From Acidobacteriota bacterium (GTDB taxonomy: Bacteria; Acidobacteriota; Terriglobia; Terriglobales; Acidobacteriaceae), in assembly GCA_021801945.1 (NCBI GenBank), contig JAKABE010000013.1:1-22065 (forward strand): a stretch of DNA of 22,065 bases, written 5' to 3'. The notes beneath the pieces are model-generated. The model was not told where the DNA came from. It saw nothing but the letters and a program-made list of their open reading frames with translations, and did no database searches. Below, one piece after another: positions 6,185-12,584 of the stretch (within the stretch, counting starts at the first letter, position 1; every line of letters begins with the position of its first letter). The position numbers and the translations under genes were made by a program.

Positions 6185-6226
6185 TTTATGTAGATTTTTT
6201 TGAAAATCAACATTATTCTTCTTGAG

Positions 6227-6574
6227 ATGGATGAACCGATCACCATTAAGGAACCCATTGTGCGGGAATTCGTTCAGTCGGGCGGAGATGTCCGGGCCAG
6301 AGTGGATGGACAACAGAGAGGCTTCTCATTGGTGTTTCAGACCGGCACCAGTAGTACAGAAAAGGCTCTGGTCACTGCGCGTGGTGCCGTCCGCCTGTTC
6401 GCTTCGCTTGATACGGCAGGAGCCTTTGTTCGAGATTTAGGAATCCCCTGCTTCGAGGTGGATATGACAAGACACAAGCCTGGCCGGTTACGGCGGGCCA
6501 GACCAGACAGGGCTGAGGCATTAAAGCACACGCGGACTCGTCTTTATCAATCATCCTTGGAGTTCCAGAAATGA
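6227..6574 (+). CDS. ParC-like plasmid protein upstream of methyltransferase
   Basis: This encodes 115 aa. The pattern of an N-terminal FVQSGGDVRARV segment, LVTARGAVRLFASLDTAGAF, LRDLG-like VRDLGIPCFEVD and a basic tail RLRRARPDRAEALKHTRTRL matches what I recall of small ParC-type partition-associated proteins on broad-host-range plasmids. No helix-turn-helix is obvious, so it is not an ordinary R-M controller protein. ATG 6227 is preferred to an upstream TTG at 6200. Its stop overlaps the methyltransferase start by ATGA, so the two are translationally coupled. Its role in this operon is unknown; it may be a plasmid gene that the R-M set inserted behind. Confidence 0.6.
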   Translation: MDEPITIKEPIVREFVQSGGDVRARVDGQQRGFSLVFQTGTSSTEKALVTARGAVRLFASLDTAGAFVRDLGIPCFEVDMTRHKPGRLRRARPDRAEALKHTRTRLYQSSLEFQK

Positions 6575-7533
6575 GCCTCACGTCTTTAGAGATTTGCAGC
6601 GGCGCTGGCGGTCAGGCTCTAGGCCTTGAGATGGCCGGGTTTGACCATTCCGCGCTGGTAGAAATTGAGCCAGCGGCACGCGCTACCCTCCGCCTAAACC
6701 GGCCATTCTGGAATGTCATTGAAGGCGATCAATGCGACCTGCACAAGTTTGACGGGCGCCCGTACAAAGGCATCGACTTGCTTGCCGGCGGAGTGCCCTG
6801 CCCGCCATTCTCCAAGGCCGGCAAACAGCTTGGCTCAAGCGATGAGCGCGACCTGTTCCCCCAAGCAATCCGCCTAGTTGATGAATGCCGCCCGAAAGCC
6901 GTGATGCTGGAGAATGTCCGGGGCCTCCTGGACGCGGTATTTGACGACTACCGGAACAAGGTTGAAAAGCAGCTCAAGAAATTAGGCTATACGCCTGGCT
7001 GGCATTTGCTGAACGCCTCGGATTATGGAGTTTCGCAATTGCGGCCGCGCGTGGTCTTTGTCGGCATCCGCGAGGATCTCGCGGAACATTTTGCCTGGCC
7101 CGAACCGAATCGCGATGAGCCGCCGACAGTAGGGGAGCTGCTGAACGACTTGATGAAATCCAGGGGATGGCGCGGCGCTGACCGCTGGCGCAAGGGTGCC
7201 AACTCCATCGCCCCTACCCTAGTTGGCGGTTCAAAGAAGCATGGCGGCCCTGACCTGGGACCGACGCGGGCAAAGCGCGCATGGGAAGCTCTCGGAGTGG
7301 ATGGCATGGGGCTGTGGGATGAGGCACCTGCCCGTAACTTCGTCGGTATGCCAAGACTGACCACAAGAATGACAGCGCGCATTCAGGGATTTCCGGACAC
7401 CTGGAGTTTTGCGGGAAAGAAAACGGCCGCATACCGTCAAATTGGCAACGCATTCCCCCCGCCCGTTGCCGCCGCGGTCGCGCGGAAGATATTCTGTGCT
7501 CTCTCCGCCAAACGCCTCTTCGAGGTGGCTTGA
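6571..7533 (+). CDS. C5-cytosine DNA methyltransferase (M.NgoMIV-like)
   Basis: This encodes 320 aa, a normal length for a C5-methyltransferase. Motif I is EICSGAGGQALGLE (7-20), the catalytic motif IV is GVPCPPFSKAG with C77, motif VI is MLENVRG (E114), motif VIII is QLRPR (156-160), and motifs IX-X are TARIQGFPDTW and YRQIGNAFPPPVA. The target-recognition region lies at about 180-260. It transfers a methyl group from S-adenosylmethionine to C5 of a cytosine in a specific site. The restriction gene starts within its stop codon (TGATG), so it should protect the plasmid and host at the partner's site, predicted as GCCGGC. All key residues are present and the enzyme looks active. Confidence 0.95.
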   Translation: MSLTSLEICSGAGGQALGLEMAGFDHSALVEIEPAARATLRLNRPFWNVIEGDQCDLHKFDGRPYKGIDLLAGGVPCPPFSKAGKQLGSSDERDLFPQAIRLVDECRPKAVMLENVRGLLDAVFDDYRNKVEKQLKKLGYTPGWHLLNASDYGVSQLRPRVVFVGIREDLAEHFAWPEPNRDEPPTVGELLNDLMKSRGWRGADRWRKGANSIAPTLVGGSKKHGGPDLGPTRAKRAWEALGVDGMGLWDEAPARNFVGMPRLTTRMTARIQGFPDTWSFAGKKTAAYRQIGNAFPPPVAAAVARKIFCALSAKRLFEVA

Positions 7534-8396
7534 TGCCCGCTTCAGTGCAATTTGTCGAAGCCCGCAAAGCGTTTCATAAAGCCTTGCTGAAAAATACGCT
7601 GACGATCAACAGCAAGGGCGTGGTGAGCAACGCCGACAGCAGCAACAATGCCAGTATCGCTATGGCGCAGGGCATCGCTAACCTGCTGAAAGCTGAAACG
7701 CGAGGTGAGCGGATCGCCGGCCAGACCTCCGGGAATCAGTTTGAGTCTATTTGCGCTGATTTTGTGCGTGAGACATTTTTGAAGCTGGGGCACCTGCGGC
7801 CCGGCTCCTGGGATGTGCATCAGGTTTCTGGACGTAACCGCCTGGAGATTGCCCGCTACGAGCAATATGCGCATCTGGTCGCTCTAGACAAAGCCGCTAA
7901 AAGCGATCCTGAGCTTGCGGCTGCTCTTGGCAGTGACTACACCATTACGCCCGATATCGTCGTCGTTCGTGACACTGAAGATGATCGCACCATCAATGCC
8001 CACGGCCTGCTGGTCAACGACAACATAACCACGCTTGCGAGCCTGCGGAAAAAGAACAATCGCTTTCCTCTCCTGCACGCCAGCATTTCTTGCAAATGGA
8101 CGATCCGCAGTGACCGCGCGCAGAATGCAAGGTCAGAGGGCCTCAACCTGGTGCGCAATCGTAAAGGCCGCTTGCCGCACGTCATGGTTGTGACCGCAGA
8201 GCCAACCCCGAGCCGCCTTGCATCTATCGCGCTAGGAACGGGGGATATTGACTGCGTCTATCACTACGCCTTGTACGAACTGCAAAAGACGGTGGAAACG
8301 CTGGGCATGAGTGATGCCTCGGACATGCTGGCCGTGATGGTCCACGGCAACAGGCTCAAAGATATTTCGGACTTGCCGCTCGATCTAGCTGTCTGA
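7533..8396 (+). CDS. Type II restriction endonuclease, NgoMIV family (GCCGGC)
   Basis: This encodes 287 aa, one more than NgoMIV as I recall it. The active-site residues known for NgoMIV fall at one-residue offsets here: E71, D141 (in ITPDIVV), S186, K188 (ISCKW) and E202. Residues I recall as reading the site in that enzyme are also conserved: D35, Q64, R192-S-D-R195 and R228. That predicts cutting at GCCGGC, leaving a CCGG overhang, by a tetramer. ATG 7533 overlaps the methyltransferase stop. The frame also permits a TTG at 7530. Being downstream of and coupled to the methyltransferase favours methylation before cutting. Specificity is inferred from conserved residues; the family call is firm. 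Confidence 0.92.
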   Translation: MPASVQFVEARKAFHKALLKNTLTINSKGVVSNADSSNNASIAMAQGIANLLKAETRGERIAGQTSGNQFESICADFVRETFLKLGHLRPGSWDVHQVSGRNRLEIARYEQYAHLVALDKAAKSDPELAAALGSDYTITPDIVVVRDTEDDRTINAHGLLVNDNITTLASLRKKNNRFPLLHASISCKWTIRSDRAQNARSEGLNLVRNRKGRLPHVMVVTAEPTPSRLASIALGTGDIDCVYHYALYELQKTVETLGMSDASDMLAVMVHGNRLKDISDLPLDLAV

Positions 8397-8406
8397 GAGA
8401 CGCATT

Positions 8407-8856
8407 ATGAGCATAAGCCGCAGCGATAACATGCGGCGCATCCGCAGTAAAGATACCGCGCCAGAGCTGGCTGTGCGTCGGCTTCTCCGCGCACTAGGCT
8501 TTCCAGGTTATCGGATTCACCGTGCAGATCTCCCCGGCAAGCCTGACATCGCCTTTATCAGACACAAAAGAGCCATACAAGTACACGGCTGTTTCTGGCA
8601 TGGCCACACCTGCCGCGAAGGGTCGAGAAAGCCAAAATCAAATCTGGCCTACTGGCTGCCCAAAATCGAGCGGAACAGAGCACGTGATGAAACGAATGCC
8701 GCAAAGCTGGCGGCGATCGGCTGGTCTGTTCTGACGGTATGGGAATGTGAATTACAGAGCGATCAATTGGCTGATAGGCTGGTGGCGTTCATGACCACTT
8801 CCCCGGTGTGTCTTGCTGCTCGAAAGCCAAAGAGAGAGCCCCGGACGTCTGATTGA
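8407..8856 (+). CDS. vsr: Very short patch repair endonuclease Vsr
   Basis: This encodes 149 aa. It shows the full Vsr signature: MRRIRSKDTAPE near residues 9-20, HRADLPGKPDIAF (38-50) with the catalytic Asp, and VHGCFWHGHTC (58-68) with the metal-linked histidines and zinc cysteines, then ERNRARD and VLTVWECEL. Vsr nicks beside T:G mismatches that arise when 5-methylcytosine deaminates within a methyltransferase site. Ten bases separate it from the restriction gene, so it is the last gene of the R-M operon and probably protects GCCGGC sites from C-to-T mutation. The length is typical and the gene is intact. Confidence 0.95.
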   Translation: MSISRSDNMRRIRSKDTAPELAVRRLLRALGFPGYRIHRADLPGKPDIAFIRHKRAIQVHGCFWHGHTCREGSRKPKSNLAYWLPKIERNRARDETNAAKLAAIGWSVLTVWECELQSDQLADRLVAFMTTSPVCLAARKPKREPRTSD

Positions 8857-8873
8857 TTAATCGAAGGCATCCA

Positions 8874-8894
8874 ACCAAGGACCGTAACCTTGGT
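8874..8894. terminator. Hairpin between convergent vsr and HNH genes
   Basis: ACCAAGG and CCTTGGT pair around ACCGTAA. It lies between two convergent stop codons, a usual place for a shared terminator. It is followed on the + strand by CCCGTTTCCC, so the T-run is poor. Confidence 0.5.
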
Positions 8895-8945
8895 CCCGTT
8901 TCCCGCAGGCCTTCACAGGGAGCACGATGACCGGTTGAAGAAAAA

Positions 8946-9995
8946 TCATACCGCTTCGACCAAAGGCGAGCTCTGAAGCAAACGCTTTTCAAAAACCTTC
9001 CACCGCGCTGTCAGCGCCTCCACGCTGGGGCTGAAGCCGATGGGGCATAGGAGCCTTTTGCCGTGCAGGGCTTTGTATTCAGCATGATCAACTTCAGGAT
9101 GAAAATGCACAGTAAGCTTAGAGGGCTCAATACCAAGAAGATTTAGATCGAAGAGTGTATGGAGGTCAGCACGAAGGAGAAGCCCGTTCTCCACATGGTT
9201 GTCCTTTTCTCCCCTATAGGGATTAATGTGGGCTGCTTCCAGCACGTGCAGAACTTTGCACCCGCAAATCACACACTGTTCACCAAATCGTGTTCGCAAT
9301 TTATCTCGAAAGATGCGCTGCCCCCTGCGAGCTCGTATCTGCCGAAGTATCCGATCCCGATCATCACTTTGATTAGGTGTATATCCACCTTCATTGAGCT
9401 GCTGGTCGGCTTCCTCTGCAGCTTCAGACTCCAAAAATGGATCCTTAATAGCAAGGCTGATGATTTCTGCCGCCTTTGGATAAGTTTTAAAGAAGACAGA
9501 TTGCATGCGCACGAAATCGAATTGTTGCATTGCAAGCTGGTCACTGTAACGGGGGCAACCTGGCCGTAGAAACTCCCGACCAAAATGCTCCGTGAAAGGT
9601 CTGAATGAACTGCCAAAATGGGCCGTGTACGCAGTGCACGGGGCATTCTGCTGAATCGGCTCGTCAAACTCGTGACCAGCGACGCATCGGAAATGTGGCC
9701 GCATGGCCTTCCGCTTTTTAATCCCTGTCTTCTGACACACCGGGCAGCGTTGGAGAATGCGGGTGGACGGCTTCGAGTCGATCTTGTCAATGCGCGCGAT
9801 TCCGAGGGCGCGAAATCGATCACAGATAATGACGCCGTCTCCTTCCTCAACCTGGCGATGATTAGCGACGAAGCTGTCGTAGGAATACCACTTGCCAAGT
9901 TCGTCATCATATCCAGCATTTCCGGCATATTGTCGCTCGTCACCAAAGGTGAGGATCAGCCAGGTGCGGATCATCAAGGGAGCCGCTTTTTTCAT
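8946..9995 (-). CDS. HNH endonuclease with EVE-like N-terminus (putative modification-dependent)
   Basis: This encodes 349 aa. Residues 9-75 (LILTF, WYSYDSFVANHRQVEEGDGVIICDR, LGIARIDKI) resemble EVE/PUA-like domains that read modified bases; this is a pattern judgement. A zinc-binding knot follows: C84, C87, C104, H108. The C-terminus is a clear HNH domain: CVICGC (241-246), LEAAHINPY with H256, HVENGLLL with N270, and LHTLFD with H279. HNH enzymes cut DNA with a beta-beta-alpha metal site. A modified-base reader joined to HNH is the layout of some type IV restriction enzymes. It is convergent with the R-M-Vsr operon. It could instead be an unmodified-DNA HNH restriction enzyme. No strong Shine-Dalgarno is seen; ATG 9974 is the alternative start. 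Confidence 0.8.
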   Translation of the reverse strand: MKKAAPLMIRTWLILTFGDERQYAGNAGYDDELGKWYSYDSFVANHRQVEEGDGVIICDRFRALGIARIDKIDSKPSTRILQRCPVCQKTGIKKRKAMRPHFRCVAGHEFDEPIQQNAPCTAYTAHFGSSFRPFTEHFGREFLRPGCPRYSDQLAMQQFDFVRMQSVFFKTYPKAAEIISLAIKDPFLESEAAEEADQQLNEGGYTPNQSDDRDRILRQIRARRGQRIFRDKLRTRFGEQCVICGCKVLHVLEAAHINPYRGEKDNHVENGLLLRADLHTLFDLNLLGIEPSKLTVHFHPEVDHAEYKALHGKRLLCPIGFSPSVEALTARWKVFEKRLLQSSPLVEAV

Positions 9996-10099
9996 AACCG
10001 TTCCAATCTTGAATCGTAGATAGTCTAGTTGACCTGCATTCCTCTGCCTATGTGCTCTCTAAAAGCCTGACAGCTGGTCCGCCTTCATCGCCGCTACGC

Positions 10100-10152
10100 A
10101 TTGAGCGTGCATGGGCGCTGCGGCTAGACAGCGCGTAAGAATATTGAGCGTG
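10100..10152. repeat. ATTGAGCGTG direct repeat enclosing a hairpin
   Basis: ATTGAGCGTG occurs at 10100-10109 and 10143-10152. Between them GCGCTG (10115-10120) and CAGCGC (10129-10134) form a hairpin. The block lies between the HNH gene's upstream region and the end of the zinc mini-protein gene. The function is unknown. Confidence 0.45.
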
Positions 10153-10189
10153 TAACCACAGGCCGCCTGGAGACGGCCCTTGTGGTTAC
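10152..10189. terminator. Long hairpin after the zinc mini-protein gene
   Basis: GTAACCACA-GGCCG pairs with CGGCC-C-TTGTGGTTAC, about 14 bp with one bulge. It starts four bases past the leftward gene's stop codon, the right place for a terminator or transcript-end structure. No U-run is present. Confidence 0.5.
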
Positions 10190-10192
10190 GCG

Positions 10193-10369
10193 CTATTGGC
10201 GGAAGCCGGAGCCCGCGCACCCTGCGCAGGGCACATACCGGGTGCGCGTCGCGTCGAGAGGAACCTTACCGGTTCCGTTGCAATGCGGGCAGATCGTGGG
10301 GGGAACAGCCTTGCCACCGGTACGGCTGAAGGTGGCGGTAGACGTGGAGATGGAGCTCTTGTTCATCAT
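10193..10369 (-). CDS. Mini-protein with DnaJ-type zinc motifs
   Basis: This encodes 58 aa. It contains two CxxCxGxG motifs, CPHCNGTG (residues 27-34) and CAGCAGSG (48-55), separated by a short linker, which is one half of the DnaJ cysteine-rich zinc domain. The four cysteines would bind one zinc. GGAG lies five bases ahead of two consecutive ATG codons (10369 and 10366). The first 20 residues are Ser/Thr-rich and probably flexible. A strong hairpin follows its stop. Such small zinc proteins are often annotated as molecular chaperone-like, but there is no J domain here, so chaperone activity should not be assumed. It may bind nucleic acid or a partner protein. Confidence 0.7.
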   Translation of the reverse strand: MMNKSSISTSTATFSRTGGKAVPPTICPHCNGTGKVPLDATRTRYVPCAGCAGSGFRQ

Positions 10370-10531
10370 GTCTCCACTGTGCGCCCACTTCAGGGTCTAT
10401 CCAAAGCCTCAGCCCAAACAGCCGCGCAAAACGCCGCTGTCATGGGCACGGTAGCGCTCCGGCTGTGGGCATATGGAGGTTTACTCGGCAGGTCCGCGTA
10501 CAGTCCTGTTCGGCCTGGGGTGGGCTCTCAG

Positions 10532-10559
10532 CACGTAACATAAAGGACGTTATGTTGCG
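10532..10559. repeat. 28-bp palindromic site A (candidate recombination core)
   Basis: The arms TAACATAA and TTATGTTG face each other across AGGACG, preceded by CACG and ended by CG. A related site lies at 13940-13967 with the same frame (CACG, 8, AGGACR, 8, CG) and different but again self-complementary arms. The two bracket the AbiJ-integrase-AIPR segment, as attachment sites of a tyrosine recombinase would. Here the AAGGA centre and ATG 10552 also form the start signal of the AbiJ-like gene, so a translational hairpin is an alternative. Confidence 0.55.
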
Positions 10560-11373
10560 TCAAGGTCCTGATTCGTTCTCCCGCCGGCACCAGTACAGTG
10601 AGCCCAAGGAAATCACCGTCCGCGAAGATGCCCCCGAGCCGCTGCGGGTGACGGTCCTCGAGACCATGATCGAGCTGGGATGGGCGCCGTCGGATTTGCG
10701 GGATGTAGTCTGCCGTGTCCTACGCGTCCGTCCCGATCCGGGCAATTGGAGCGAATACCCGAACGTCTGGGGCGAGGTTCAATACCTGGTCTACGACTGC
10801 GCGTGGTTCAAGGTCTACGACATCATCGAAGCTATTTACCAGCGGCTGGCGAGTGATCGTAACGCTCTCCGCCAGGACCTTGCGGCGCGGTTTGCAGCTG
10901 AGATAAACAACACCTTCCTCGAGGAAGGCATCGGCTGGCAACTTCTGGACGGCCAGGTGGTCACGCGCGGCGACGATGCCTTCGAGAACTCAGTGCAAAC
11001 CGCAGCTTCCAGCCTCGCGGAATCCGGGCGGGAAACGGCGGCCTCCCATTTGAGAGAAGCGATCAAAGCGCTCTCCGCGCGTCCGGAACCCAATAATGCC
11101 GGCGCCATTTATCACGCCATGGGCAGCCTGGAATGCCTGGCGCGCGATCTGACCGGCACGCCCAAGGACACGCTGGGAGAGATCCTGAAGCGCCGTCCCG
11201 ATCTAGTTCCGAAGCCGCTGGATACCGCTCTTGCGCAGATCTGGGGCTACGCCTCGAACGAGGCCCGGCACGTCGTCGAAGGCCGCAATCCGGAACGCCC
11301 AGAGGCGGCGCTGATCGTCGGCCTGGTCAGCGCCATCGCCACCTACCTGTCAGCGAAGGCGGAAAAATCATGA
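10552..11373 (+). CDS. AbiJ-type abortive infection protein
   Basis: This encodes 273 aa. The N-terminal segment SFSRRHQYSEPKEITVREDAP followed by RVTVLETMIELG and CAWFKVYDIIEAIYQRL (about residues 8-105) matches the AbiJ N-terminal domain type 4 as I know it. The C-terminal half (AGAIYHAMGSLECLARDLTG, TLGEILKRRPDLVPKPLDTA, WGYASNEARHVVEGR) matches the helical domain usually joined to it. AbiJ-like proteins are linked to abortive infection against phage; the mechanism is not established for this branch. ATG 10552 follows AAGGA by four bases and lies inside palindromic site A. The stop overlaps the integrase start (ATGA), so the two are coupled. Confidence 0.85.
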   Translation: MLRQGPDSFSRRHQYSEPKEITVREDAPEPLRVTVLETMIELGWAPSDLRDVVCRVLRVRPDPGNWSEYPNVWGEVQYLVYDCAWFKVYDIIEAIYQRLASDRNALRQDLAARFAAEINNTFLEEGIGWQLLDGQVVTRGDDAFENSVQTAASSLAESGRETAASHLREAIKALSARPEPNNAGAIYHAMGSLECLARDLTGTPKDTLGEILKRRPDLVPKPLDTALAQIWGYASNEARHVVEGRNPERPEAALIVGLVSAIATYLSAKAEKS

Positions 11374-12332
11374 GCACCGGAACAGCCATTGCGCCGGCGA
11401 AACGGATACCCATGCCGGTGCCGGCGGCGATCGCCGCCGCCGGAGAGAAGGCCGCCTGGCGCTTCGCCGAGTTTTTCACGGCCAATATCCGCAACCGGAA
11501 CACGCGCGCCGCCTACGCCCGGGCGGTCGCCGCCTTCTGCCGGTGGTGCGACGAGCGCGGGCTCGAATTCCTGCGGCTGAACCCCGTTGTAATCGCCGGG
11601 TATATCGAGCAGTTGTCGGCCGGCGGCATGGCGAAGCCCACCGTCAAGCAGCACCTGGCCGCGATCCGCATGCTCTGCGACTACATGGTCACCGGCGGCG
11701 TCCTCCCCTTCAATCCCGCAGCCTCGGTCCGCGGCCCCAAATACGTCGTCAAACGCGGCAAGACCCCGGTGCTCCGGCCGGACGAGGCCCGCGAGCTGCT
11801 CGACTCGATCGACGCCTCCACGCCCGCCGGACTGCGCGACCGCGCCCTGATCGGCGTCATGGTCTTCAGCTTTGCGCGCGTCTCGGCCGTGGTCGGCATG
11901 GACGTGGACGACTACTACCAGGAAGGCAAGCGGTGGCGGATCCGGCTGGCCGAAAAAGGCGGGAAGGCCCATTCGGTGCCCGTCCATCACAAGGCCGAGG
12001 AGTTTCTGGACGCCTATCTCGCCGCCCTTGGCAATCCCGCGAAGGGGCCGCTGTTCCGCGCGCTGACGAAGGAGCGCGAGTTAGGCAGCAACCGCATGAG
12101 CCGCGTCGACGCCTTCCGGATGGTGAAGCGGCGTTGCGCGGACGCGGGCCTCGGCGCCGCGCCCAACTGCCATACCTTCCGGGCCACCGGCATCACCGCG
12201 TATTTGCTGAACGGCGGCAGCATCGAGGGTGCCCAGGCCATTGCCGCCCACGAGAGTCCGCGCACCACCAAGCTCTACGACCGCACCTCGGACGAAATCA
12301 CGCTCGACGAGATCGAGCGCATCGCAATATAG
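11370..12332 (+). CDS. Tyrosine recombinase/integrase
   Basis: This encodes 320 aa. An N-terminal SAM-like core-binding domain (about 28-115, with NRNTRAAYARAVAAFCRWCDE) is followed by a catalytic domain. The catalytic set is present: R170 (FARVSAV), a lysine at 196 or 199, H268-x-x-R271 (CHTFRATG), H294 (AAHESP) and Y303 (TTKLYDR). Such enzymes cut and rejoin DNA at short inverted-arm core sites. ATG 11370 overlaps the AbiJ-like gene's stop codon, an unusual coupling of a defence gene to a recombinase. The palindromes at 10532 and 13940 are natural substrate candidates. It lacks an N-terminal arm-binding domain, as in Xer-like recombinases. Confidence 0.92.
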   Translation: MSTGTAIAPAKRIPMPVPAAIAAAGEKAAWRFAEFFTANIRNRNTRAAYARAVAAFCRWCDERGLEFLRLNPVVIAGYIEQLSAGGMAKPTVKQHLAAIRMLCDYMVTGGVLPFNPAASVRGPKYVVKRGKTPVLRPDEARELLDSIDASTPAGLRDRALIGVMVFSFARVSAVVGMDVDDYYQEGKRWRIRLAEKGGKAHSVPVHHKAEEFLDAYLAALGNPAKGPLFRALTKERELGSNRMSRVDAFRMVKRRCADAGLGAAPNCHTFRATGITAYLLNGGSIEGAQAIAAHESPRTTKLYDRTSDEITLDEIERIAI

Positions 12333-12485
12333 GTTTCGGCTGGCATCTCAAGGCCAAAGGGGGACAGAGAACCTTGGGGATCCTGCTGCGGACGCGTATA
12401 AGGGCATCGTGGAACGAAGTATTCCGCTTGCGAGACTCGAAGCGGCGCGTCCAGGCGACAGCTGACTCCTTGCCCACACTCCCAC

Positions 12486-12513
12486 TTGACCTTTGTACCT
12501 GCTTTGCTAGACT
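12486..12513 (+). promoter_or_regulatory. Sigma70-type promoter of the AIPR gene
   Basis: TTGACC (12486-12491) and TAGACT (12508-12513) are separated by 16 bases and lie about 70 bases ahead of ATG 12585. Each is close to consensus. This indicates that the AIPR gene is transcribed separately from the AbiJ-integrase pair. Confidence 0.6.
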
Positions 12514-12584
12514 CAGAGAGTCGGTGCCCTCGTGCACTCGGCAAACTTGGCGGCAACGTCCGCTCAAAATCCAAGGAGCAAACC

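Noticed and set aside
6115..6225. A leader peptide after AAGGAGG (6122)
   Set aside because: The strong ribosome-like site is followed at proper distance only by a TTG, and the 22-codon ATG frame lies too far away. It has no regulatory composition.
10100..10189. Integron attC-like site
   Set aside because: The repeats and hairpin are suggestive, but the expected RYYYAAC and GTTRRRY boxes are not in place.
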